Assembly (NCBI GenBank): GCA_017440925.1
Contig: JAFSAP010000025.1
Location: forward strand, 1 to 57,481
Direction of reading: 5' to 3'
Origin: Oscillospiraceae bacterium
GTDB taxonomy: Bacteria > Bacillota > Clostridia > Oscillospirales > Oscillospiraceae
DNA: 57,481 nt
Part shown: in pieces, positions 50,910 through 57,481 of the stretch
How positions within the stretch are numbered: position 1 is the first letter of the stretch
Layout of the letters: every line of letters starts with the position of its first letter
Program-made: the position numbers and the translations under genes
The notes under the pieces: generated by a model
What the model saw: only the letters and a program-made list of their open reading frames with translations
The model's database searches: none
Told to the model about the DNA's origin: nothing

Positions 50910-52136
50910 TCAGCCGATCAGAAGCACGGAGATATCATTGACATTGGTGCCTGTGGGGCCGGTCATGATCAATCCGTCACATTTCTGCAGGGCGTGGTAA
51001 GCATCATTGTTCTGCAGTACGTCGCTGATGCGGATACCCTGGCTGCGGAGCACACCTGCGGTGGTGCCGTCTACAAAGCCGCCTGCGGCATCGGTGGGGC
51101 CGTCAGTTCCGTCAGAACCCAGGGAGAATACGGCGGCATTCATGCCGGAAATGCCGTCTGCAGCGGCCAGAGCCAGCTCCTGGTTCCGTCCGCCTAGGCC
51201 CTTACCGGTCAGATGGACGACAGTTTCACCACCGGCCAGGAAAGCCATGGGCTTGCCGCTGGCGGCATGGAACCGGGCAATATTGGCCAGGAATACGCCG
51301 GCATCCCGGGCAGTACAGCAAAGGCTGTCCGTCAGGATCACAGGCTCGTATCCCAGCTCCCGGCAGGCCTTGTCAGCAGCGATGCACAGCTGCCGAACAG
51401 AACCGGTGATGTGAGTGGTCACATTATCCAGCTGCTTGGGAGTCTCCACCAGAAGCAGCTGCTTCATCTGTTCCGTCATGGGCAGATTGTATTTTTCCAC
51501 AATGGCAAGTGCCTCTTCCATGGTGGAGGCATCGGGGTAGGCAGGGCCGGAGGCGATCATATCCAGCCGATCGCCCAGAACATCGGACAGAACGATGGTA
51601 AATACTCTGGCGGGATAACAGATCTGGGCAAAACGACCGCCCTTGACAGCGGAAAACCGCTTGCGCAGGGTGTTGATCTCCACGATGTCTGCACCGCAGG
51701 CCAGCAGATTCTTTGTCAGCTGCTCCAGGTCGCTTTCCGGGATCACAGGCTTTTCGAACAAAGCAGAGCCGCCGCCGGACAGCAGGAACAGCACGGTATC
51801 CTTTTCGGTCAGACCGGAGACAGCATCGATGGCTGCCTGGGTGGCCCGGAAGGAATTGGCATCCGGCACCGGATGTCCGGCTTCATAGATATCCAGATTG
51901 GCAATGGGGCCCTTGCTGTGGTCATATTTTGTCACCACAACGCCGCTGTCGATGCGGCCGCCCAGCTGGTCATGAGCTGCCTTGGCCATCTGCCAGCCGG
52001 CTTTGCCGGCGGCAACAAGCACCAGTTTGCCTTCCGGGAAGCTGGCTTCTGCCAGGGCTTTCCGGACAGCGGTATCCGGCATGGCTGCGTCCAATGCGGC
52101 TTTTATAATGATATTTGCATGTTCACGCAGGGACAT
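50910..52136 (-). CDS. Glycerate 2-kinase, MOFRL/DUF4147 type
   Basis: A 408-residue cytoplasmic enzyme of the class II glycerate kinase family (often misnamed hydroxypyruvate reductase TtuD). N-terminal DUF4147: LVLVAAGKAGWQMAKAAHDQ, GVVVTKYDHSKG, VLFLLSGGGSALFEKP, LRKRFSAVKGG. C-terminal MOFRL: LGGRNQELALAAADGIS and LGSDGTDGPTDAAGGFVDG. It phosphorylates D-glycerate to 2-phosphoglycerate, which enters glycolysis. It is third in an operon behind a GntP permease and an MBL-fold protein, so a sugar-acid uptake and use pathway is likely. The start follows AAGGGGAATCTT. Confidence 0.9.
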   Translation of the reverse strand: MSLREHANIIIKAALDAAMPDTAVRKALAEASFPEGKLVLVAAGKAGWQMAKAAHDQLGGRIDSGVVVTKYDHSKGPIANLDIYEAGHPVPDANSFRATQAAIDAVSGLTEKDTVLFLLSGGGSALFEKPVIPESDLEQLTKNLLACGADIVEINTLRKRFSAVKGGRFAQICYPARVFTIVLSDVLGDRLDMIASGPAYPDASTMEEALAIVEKYNLPMTEQMKQLLLVETPKQLDNVTTHITGSVRQLCIAADKACRELGYEPVILTDSLCCTARDAGVFLANIARFHAASGKPMAFLAGGETVVHLTGKGLGGRNQELALAAADGISGMNAAVFSLGSDGTDGPTDAAGGFVDGTTAGVLRSQGIRISDVLQNNDAYHALQKCDGLIMTGPTGTNVNDISVLLIG

Positions 52137-52165
52137 AAGATTCCCCTTTCTGATTTCTATGGATT

Positions 52166-52195
52166 TGCAGCGATCCGCAAATGCGGATCGCTGCA
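52166..52195 (-). other. Hairpin between permease and kinase genes
   Basis: TGCAGCGATCCGC-AAAT-complement, perfect 13-bp stem, without a T-run. It may protect or attenuate the mRNA between gntP and the kinase gene. Confidence 0.6.
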
Positions 52196-52218
52196 GGCAT
52201 GGAATATGTACGATAGGG

Positions 52219-53574
52219 TTATACGAACAGGGAGATGACGAACAGGATGGCGATGATGGTGATACCCATCACAGCGGTCATACCGGTCTGGCACTTGTAA
52301 GCCTCGTCGGTCTTCATGTCGGAGAACTGGGAAACGACCCAGAAGTAGGAGTCGTTGGCGTGGGAAGCAACCATGGAGCCGGCGCCGATGGCCAGAACCA
52401 CGATGACCTTTGCCAGGGGAGAGGTGAAGCCCATGACTTCCATCATGGGAGCCATCATACCGGCAGTGGTGATCATAGCAACAGTGGAAGCACCCATAGC
52501 CAGCTTCAGGATCATAGCGATGATGAAGGGGATCAGAACGCCCAGGCCGGAGTTGACCAGTGCGCCGACAGAGTCAGCAATGGGCATGCACTTCAGAATG
52601 GCACCGAAGGAGCTGCCTGCACAGGTGATGGCCAGAATGCCGGCGGAGTCGGTGACGCCCTGGGTGACCCAGTTCAGGGTGTTCTGCTTTTCTTCTGCGG
52701 GGATCAGGGACATGGCCAGGAACACACCAATCAGCAGAGCCACAACGGGGTTACCGACACACATGATGATCTGATACAGAACGCCGGTGCCCAGAGGCTT
52801 GCTGGGGAAGTCAACGATGGAAGCAATGCCGATCAGAATGATGGGCAGCAGCAGGGGAGCGAAGCTCTGCCAGGTGCCGGGCAGCTTGCCGTACTTGGCC
52901 TGCAGCTCTTCCAGAGTGAACTCGGAGTTGGCGGGAATGTCGATCTTGCTGGCGACCTTCTTGGCATACAGGATGGCAACGATAACAGCGGGAACAGAGA
53001 CGATCAGGCCGACCAGGATGGTCAGACCCAGGTCAGCTTCCAGGGTACCAGCCATAGCGATGGGGCCGGGGGTGGGAGGAACCAGGCAGTGGGTGGCGTA
53101 CAGACCACCGGACAGGGCAGTGCCCATCACGGCCAGGGAAACATTGGACTGCTGTGCCAGAGCACGGCTGATGGGGGACAGGACGACGAAGCCGGAATCA
53201 CAGAAAACGGGGATGCCGGTGACGTAACCCATGGCGCCTATTGCAACAACACTGTTCTTCTCACCGACCAGCTTCAGAATGGCATTTGCCATAGTCAGAG
53301 CTGCACCGGTCTTTTCCAGAATGGTGCCGATGATGGTACCGCAGAGAATGACGATACCGATGCTGGTCATGATGCTGCCGAAGCCGCTCTTGACCTGGTT
53401 GACAACCTCGGTGGGGGTCAGTCCGGAAGCGGGATCAACGACGCCCCAGAACAGGCCGACGACCATTGCGATCACAAGCATGACGATGAACGGATGCATC
53501 TTCAGCTTGGAGATTGCAAGAACCATCAAAACGACTGCAATGATGATTGTTGCGAATAACAGGAATGTTTGCAT
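52219..53574 (-). CDS. GntP-family sugar-acid permease
   Basis: A 451-residue membrane protein with about twelve transmembrane helices, as usual for gluconate/H+ symporters. Typical segments: MHPFIVMLVIAMVVGLFWGV, VFCDSGFVVLSPISRALAQQ, THCLVPPTPGPIAMAGTLEA (the PPTPGP motif), and SHANDSYFWVVSQFSDMKT near the C-terminus. The family carries gluconate, glycerate and related acids. The kinase downstream suggests D-glycerate as substrate; gluconate cannot be excluded. The start at 53574 follows AGGAGGAAGAAATT. Confidence 0.92.
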   Translation of the reverse strand: MQTFLLFATIIIAVVLMVLAISKLKMHPFIVMLVIAMVVGLFWGVVDPASGLTPTEVVNQVKSGFGSIMTSIGIVILCGTIIGTILEKTGAALTMANAILKLVGEKNSVVAIGAMGYVTGIPVFCDSGFVVLSPISRALAQQSNVSLAVMGTALSGGLYATHCLVPPTPGPIAMAGTLEADLGLTILVGLIVSVPAVIVAILYAKKVASKIDIPANSEFTLEELQAKYGKLPGTWQSFAPLLLPIILIGIASIVDFPSKPLGTGVLYQIIMCVGNPVVALLIGVFLAMSLIPAEEKQNTLNWVTQGVTDSAGILAITCAGSSFGAILKCMPIADSVGALVNSGLGVLIPFIIAMILKLAMGASTVAMITTAGMMAPMMEVMGFTSPLAKVIVVLAIGAGSMVASHANDSYFWVVSQFSDMKTDEAYKCQTGMTAVMGITIIAILFVISLFV

Positions 53575-53641
53575 AATTTCTTCCTCCTTCTATTTATCTC
53601 AAGGCTGGTAGCCTCGATCTACAATGTAAGAACTGCGTGCC

Positions 53642-54472
53642 TCAGTCAAAGAAAACGCAGTCGCCGGAGCCCAGATGGCAACCCTGGATCTCAGGCTTGG
53701 CACAGATGGCGCAGTCAGCGGCATCGCCGGAGCAATGGCTGAGGCCCAGAATCTCCAGCCCCATATCCCGGAGCTGCTGAATGGTGGTATCGATCCGCTG
53801 GGCATCTGCTTCCACCAGATGGGTGCCGCCGAATACTGCCCGGATGGGCTTCTGCAGAAGCTGGCTGACCTGGGTTATCATATTGAGGATGCCGGGGTGG
53901 GAGCATCCCACCAGAACGGCGAGCCCGCCTTCGACTTCCAGAGCCATGCAGACCTCGTCGGCAAAATCGTCGGTGATAAATCCGTTTCCAGTCCGGCGGA
54001 CGAACCGGGCAGGAATGGTTTCAAAGCTGTGGATCCTGGGGAACCCGGAAATCAGCCACACACCGGGGGAGATTTCTTCCAGGCCGGAAACCACATGCTG
54101 CCGGACACCATGGGCCTGCAGAAAAGCTTCATCAAAGCCGCAGGACAGGTCGGTATAGCGAACACCACCTTGTGCAAACTTGGGTTCAAAAAAGACGGGG
54201 CCGGTGTAGAGATCCCGGCTGCCAAGGCCGGATTCCACCAGATCCCGGAAGCCTGCCGCATGGTCATAGTGGCTGTGGCTGAGGATGACGGCATCCAGTT
54301 CCTTTAAATCCACTCCAAGACGGTGGGCATTGCGCAGGGGATTGGAGCCGGAACCGCAGTCAAACAGCAGCCGGCGGCCGTTGTATTCCACATAGAGCGA
54401 CAGGCCGTGCTCGGCAATGAGGGCCTTGTTCTCTGAAGGCTTATTGTCCATCAGTGCTGTGATGCGCAGCAT
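53642..54472 (-). CDS. MBL-fold metallohydrolase
   Basis: A 276-residue cytoplasmic protein. The ATG at 54472 behind AAGGAGTGGTTACGG gives MLRITALMDNKPSENKALIA. Metallo-beta-lactamase motifs: LLFDCGSG, VILSHSHYDHAAGF (HxHxDH), VGCSHPGILNM, and FGGTHLVEADAQ; a C-terminal Cys-rich HCSGDAADCAICAK is present. This is the MTH1-like/beta-RFAP-synthase-like group of small MBL proteins, several of which have no known substrate. It is the first gene of the operon with the GntP permease and glycerate kinase; its role in sugar-acid use is not evident. Confidence 0.88.
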   Translation of the reverse strand: MLRITALMDNKPSENKALIAEHGLSLYVEYNGRRLLFDCGSGSNPLRNAHRLGVDLKELDAVILSHSHYDHAAGFRDLVESGLGSRDLYTGPVFFEPKFAQGGVRYTDLSCGFDEAFLQAHGVRQHVVSGLEEISPGVWLISGFPRIHSFETIPARFVRRTGNGFITDDFADEVCMALEVEGGLAVLVGCSHPGILNMITQVSQLLQKPIRAVFGGTHLVEADAQRIDTTIQQLRDMGLEILGLSHCSGDAADCAICAKPEIQGCHLGSGDCVFFD

Positions 54473-54548
54473 CCGTAACCACTCCTTATATACATGGATT
54501 TTGTTTATTATCAACAGAAGAGAGCGGGAAAATTTCCCTATATTCGAC

Positions 54549-54577
54549 ATTATACACCATCTGATAGGAAAATGGAA
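54549..54577 (-). promoter_or_regulatory. Promoter of the glycerate-type operon
   Basis: Minus strand: TTCCAT (54577-54572), 17 bases, TATAAT (54554-54549). The start codon at 54472 leaves a leader of about 70 bases. No clear operator is seen. Confidence 0.6.
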
Positions 54578-54659
54578 TACCCTTTCTATATTTTTTTATA
54601 AATCGGTAATACAATTTTTTTTAGAATGTTGCGTCCTGTATAAAATTTACCGGGGGTTC

Positions 54660-54688
54660 TTGCGCAGAGGGATATTTGCCGGTATAAT
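54660..54688 (+). promoter_or_regulatory. Promoter of the small membrane protein gene
   Basis: TTGCGC (54660-54665) and TATAAT (54683-54688) are 17 bases apart, 27 bases before the ATG at 54716. Confidence 0.7.
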
Positions 54689-54715
54689 ATAGGCAATTCT
54701 TTGGAGGTGGTAGGT

Positions 54716-55492
54716 ATGATCCAGGCATTCAAAAAGAGCAGGATCGGTTTTTGGTCAGTCATAGGCATTGCGCTTGTGCTGACTGTACTGATTTGGATCC
54801 GGGACAGGGCATATCCGGTGTTTGTTCCTGTGATCGCCTCAGCGCTGATGCTGGGCATTGGTATTGTGGCGGCAAGACTGGTGGGCAATATCCTGGCCAG
54901 TTCAGAAAATACCCGGCATCTGGGTTACCTGCATATGGAACTGGATCCGAAAAAATTCATCCGTGGCTACCGGGAAGTGCCTGATCGGATGAAAGGTTCC
55001 TCCGCAGCAGTCAGCCGCAGCTATCTGGCAGACGGCTATGCGGCAGATGGGGATTACGATACAGCGATCTCACTGCTTTCTCAGATTCCGGAGGATAATC
55101 TGCCTGTCCAGGGCCTGTATGCTGCCAATCTGGCAGGATACCACCTGGGAAACTCTGATTCCGATGGGGCAAAGCTGTGGCTGGAACGGCTGGAGGAGAT
55201 CATTGATGCCTGCCGGGTGAATAAGGCGGAACTTGCCCGGAATCTGACCCAGATGCTGCAGATGCACCGGCAGCATCTGAACTGCATCACGGGAAAACCG
55301 GTGGATGTGGATTCTCTGAACGATGGCTTCCAGCGGGCACAGTACAATCTGCGCCGCCTGGAGATCAAAAAGATTTTGGCCATGACTGCCATCCGGGATG
55401 GGGATGACGGGGCAAAAAAAGAGCATTTGTCCTACCTGCGGAAGAATGGCGGCCTGACAGCCTACAAGCGCTGGGCGGACAGCCAGCGGTAA
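54716..55492 (+). CDS. Membrane-anchored TPR-like protein of unknown function
   Basis: A 258-residue protein. The ATG at 54716 follows TTGGAGGTGGTAGGT. Two N-terminal transmembrane helices (GFWSVIGIALVLTVLIWI and VFVPVIASALMLGIGIVAA) are followed by a cytoplasmic helical domain with TPR-like pairs (YLADGYAADGDYDTAISLLS, YAANLAGYHLGNSDSDGAKL) ending basic. The layout is that of small membrane-bound tetratricopeptide proteins common in Clostridia. It has its own promoter and terminator. Confidence 0.78.
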   Translation: MIQAFKKSRIGFWSVIGIALVLTVLIWIRDRAYPVFVPVIASALMLGIGIVAARLVGNILASSENTRHLGYLHMELDPKKFIRGYREVPDRMKGSSAAVSRSYLADGYAADGDYDTAISLLSQIPEDNLPVQGLYAANLAGYHLGNSDSDGAKLWLERLEEIIDACRVNKAELARNLTQMLQMHRQHLNCITGKPVDVDSLNDGFQRAQYNLRRLEIKKILAMTAIRDGDDGAKKEHLSYLRKNGGLTAYKRWADSQR

Positions 55493-55508
55493 GAAAGATG
55501 AAAATGGA

Positions 55509-55536
55509 AAGAACGGACTGCAAAGTCCGTTCTTTT
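55509..55536 (+). terminator. Terminator after the TPR-like gene
   Basis: AAGAACGGACT-GCAA-AGTCCGTTCTT, 11-bp perfect stem, then TTG. Confidence 0.85.
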
Positions 55537-55680
55537 GCATAAGGACCGGGTGTGCGCAAAAGTGGAGAATGCACGAAAAATCCGGGTTTTGAAAAATGGG
55601 CATTGTAATTGGAAAAGGATTGCATTATAATTATTTTATCTGAATATGCGCAGAATGCGCAAAACAAAGGAGAATGGCAA

Positions 55681-57210
55681 ATGGCAGAATACATCAAGCT
55701 GAATCCTGCGGCAGTCACAGAACTGCGCACCGTCAATCCCCGGCTGATTTCCTACAATGTGGAAATGACCGAAGTGACCGGTGGCACCTTCTGGAAAGCC
55801 TATACCGATGCCCAGATCGATGGTACCGAACAGGTTCCCCCTCCGGATTTTTCCAAGGGCATGGGCGCCATGCACCAGTGGTATGACCCCATCGATACCA
55901 CCAACCCCCGGCTCATCAAGCTGGCCAAAGCTCTGGGAAGCTGCTGGGTTCGTGTTTCCGGCACCTGGGCAACCAGAACCTACTATGACTTTGACGGCAA
56001 GGGTATGCCCGAGGGCTATTTTAACCATCTGCGCAAGGAACAGTGGGTCAACCTGTGCAACTTTGTCAAGGCAGTGGGTGGCAAGCTGAAGATCTCTGTT
56101 GCCAACTGTGATGGTCTGCACAGCCATGAGGAACCCTGGAATCCCAGCCAGGCCAAGCTGATCTTCGATCTGAGCCGGGAAATGGGCTGCCCCATTGAAG
56201 CAGTGGAGTTTGTCAACGAACCCAATATGCTCCAGTCCACCGGCTTCCCCAAGGACTATACTGCCGCTGATTTCCGCCGTGACCAGGATATCTTCCACAA
56301 GTGGGTGCGGGAGAACTACCCCGAATGTACCATCATTGGCCCCTCCGACACCGACCCCAATGCCATGAGCGTGGATGCCGACGGCAATCCCCATCCCTGG
56401 GCAGGTGGTGCCAAGGAAACTGCCGGTATTGCTGCTGCACTGGCTTACTGCTCCACCGGCGATCTGATGGATGGCTGCACCGAAAAGCTGGATGTATTCT
56501 CCTATCATTATTATAATGGTGTTTCCGAGCGTATGGCTGCTATGATGCCTTCTGCCTATACACCCTTTGAGGGCTGCATGAGCGAAGAGTATCTGGGTGC
56601 TGCTGCCCATACTGCCCGGTGCTTTGCCTCCTACCGGGATAAGTATGCCACCCCCGGTGGTGAAATGTGGGTCACGGAATCCGGTGATGCCGGTGCCGGC
56701 GGCCATACCTGGGCTTCCACCTATGCAGAAGTCATTCGCACACTCAATGAGATCGGTTCCTTTGTTACTGTGACCGATGGTGTCATCTTCCATAACACCC
56801 TGGCATCTTCCGACTATGGCTGGCTGAAGCACGGCAGCTTTGACCCCCGCCCCAGCTACTTCTCCGTCCTGCTGTGGAAGCAGCTCATGGGCAACACCGT
56901 CTATGCCTCCGGTGAAACCGTCCGTCCCGGCGCCCATGTGTTCTGCCATGACCGTGCCGACGGCAAGGAAGGCAAAGCATACCTGGTGATTAACACCTCC
57001 TGGACGGAAGCCACCACTGTGGAACTGCCCAAGGCAGCGGAAGTCTACGCACTGACCGGAAACGGCGGCATGCGTTCGCGCACCATGCTCCTCAACGGCG
57101 TGGAGCTGACTCTGGGTGAAAATGACGAAATTCCTGTCATGTCCGGCAAGGCTGTGGAAGCCGGCACCCTGGAAGTGGCTCCCGGCGGCTGTACCTTCAT
57201 CGTTCTGTAA
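55681..57210 (+). CDS. Glycoside hydrolase, GH79-like (heparanase/beta-glucuronidase type)
   Basis: A 509-residue protein without a signal peptide, so it acts in the cytoplasm. The ATG at 55681 follows AAAGGAGAATGGCAA. A TIM-barrel of clan GH-A is indicated by the acid/base motif EFVNEPNML (Glu180) and the nucleophile motif MWVTESGDAGAGGH (Glu333), with DVFSYHYYNG between them and a C-terminal beta-domain (VYASGETVRPGAHVFC, YLVINTSWTEATTVELP). These fit GH79-type beta-glucuronidases or heparanases; GH39 or GH30 are less likely. It would release uronic acid or sugar from imported oligosaccharides. It may relate to the glycerate operon only loosely. Codon use is very biased (high expression). 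Confidence 0.8.
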   Translation: MAEYIKLNPAAVTELRTVNPRLISYNVEMTEVTGGTFWKAYTDAQIDGTEQVPPPDFSKGMGAMHQWYDPIDTTNPRLIKLAKALGSCWVRVSGTWATRTYYDFDGKGMPEGYFNHLRKEQWVNLCNFVKAVGGKLKISVANCDGLHSHEEPWNPSQAKLIFDLSREMGCPIEAVEFVNEPNMLQSTGFPKDYTAADFRRDQDIFHKWVRENYPECTIIGPSDTDPNAMSVDADGNPHPWAGGAKETAGIAAALAYCSTGDLMDGCTEKLDVFSYHYYNGVSERMAAMMPSAYTPFEGCMSEEYLGAAAHTARCFASYRDKYATPGGEMWVTESGDAGAGGHTWASTYAEVIRTLNEIGSFVTVTDGVIFHNTLASSDYGWLKHGSFDPRPSYFSVLLWKQLMGNTVYASGETVRPGAHVFCHDRADGKEGKAYLVINTSWTEATTVELPKAAEVYALTGNGGMRSRTMLLNGVELTLGENDEIPVMSGKAVEAGTLEVAPGGCTFIVL

Positions 57211-57263
57211 TTCAACAGACATATACAGAAGCGGCCCATTATAGTGAGACTCGTAAAACAGGA

Positions 57264-57295
57264 AAAGCCAAGCTGCATTCGCAGCTTGGCTTTTA
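57264..57295. terminator. Bidirectional terminator after the glycosidase
   Basis: GCCAAGCTGC-ATTC-GCAGCTTGGC flanked by AAAA and TTTT, 10-bp perfect stem. Confidence 0.9.
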
Positions 57296-57363
57296 TCATT
57301 GTATCTAATTCATAGCCGGATGTGACGCGTAAAGTGTACCTTTACTGTTCATTAAAATGGAAT

Positions 57364-57481
57364 TTATTTTTCTTCCTTATCTTTTTTCTTGTTTCTGGCA
57401 TCTGCAATCCACGAACCTACAAGTATAATAATACCGAGGGTGAAAAACAAGCATCCAATCATGGTATCCAAATACCAAGCC
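57364..57481 (-). CDS. C-terminal part of a membrane protein (runs off the window)
   Basis: At least 38 residues on the minus strand ending at 57364: AWYLDTMIGCLFFTLGIIIL, then VGSWIADARNKKKDKEEK. One hydrophobic segment is followed by a basic tail typical of a cytoplasmic C-terminus. The start lies beyond the window, so function cannot be judged. Confidence 0.6.
   Translation of the reverse strand, partial: AWYLDTMIGCLFFTLGIIILVGSWIADARNKKKDKEEK

Noticed and set aside
51982-53559. A 525-codon open frame opposite the GntP permease gene, rich in Gly, Asp, Asn and Gln
   Set aside because: It is the antisense of a clear membrane transporter; the polar, repetitive composition is the mirror of hydrophobic codons. 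No ribosome site.
55636-57222. A 528-codon open frame opposite the glycosidase gene
   Set aside because: It is a shadow of a GC-biased, highly expressed gene; the plus-strand protein has catalytic motifs and a good ribosome site.

Overview
This window comes from a Gram-positive anaerobe of the class Clostridia, most likely a gut member of the Oscillospirales. The evidence is the mid-GC sequence, strong AGGAGG ribosome binding sites, remnants of small acid-soluble spore protein genes, a UGA-containing betaine/glycine reductase gene next to a BCCT transporter, and intracellular BspA-type leucine-rich repeat proteins. The taxonomic placement is inference.

Layout. 1-0.9 kb: 3' part of a sugar-binding protein gene. 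1.1-1.7 kb: a frameshifted spore-protein remnant and a second broken gene. 1.8-8.6 kb: a four-gene operon (HEPN-ParB fusion; a protein with three RNA polymerase alpha-CTD-like repeats plus a sigma region 4; a HIRAN protein; a Sel1-repeat protein). 8.6-13.2 kb, minus strand: sbcC, sbcD and an acidic unknown protein. 13.3-30.2 kb: one tightly packed operon of eleven or twelve genes: an XRE regulator, a small protein, a DUF1351-DEDDh exonuclease fusion, four LRR_5 proteins (three with an internal BRCT domain) plus a fifth, a DUF2201/VWA protein, a small membrane-anchored protein, a MoxR AAA+ ATPase and an LRR-DUF4132 protein. 30.2-30.5 kb: a second spore-protein remnant. 30.6-43 kb: mixed genes (nucleotidyltransferase, CPBP protease, VWA protein, secreted DUF6273 protein, metallophosphoesterase, macro-domain-like protein, CCA-adding enzyme, LRR_5 protein, lipoprotein) around a lysine tRNA array and a roughly 590-base, densely structured presumptive RNA. 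43.3-44.7 kb: a junction between two truncated genes. 44.9-50.9 kb: betaine reductase component B (grdI, grdH), BCCT transporter and a divergent TetR regulator. 50.9-54.6 kb: a glycerate-type operon. 54.7 kb to end: a small membrane protein, a GH79-like glycosidase and the tail of a membrane protein.

How it may work together. The 13.3-30.2 kb operon combines MoxR ATPase, VWA partner and DUF4132 protein, a set also found in E. coli yehI/yehL/yehP, with intracellular LRR/BRCT proteins and an exonuclease. It is the best candidate here for an undescribed NTP-driven surveillance or conflict system. The 1.8-8.6 kb operon is a second candidate.

Two regulatory networks are readable directly. One is a TetR-type palindrome (ATAAGCGCGCTTAT) present at six places around the grd operon, including two promoter modules of identical geometry, one of which drives an orphan terminated RNA. 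The other is a 19-base element, TGTMACCTGNCRGTTGACC, always exactly 20 bases before a -10 box, at six promoters between 33.5 and 41.3 kb, including that of the tRNA-Lys array.
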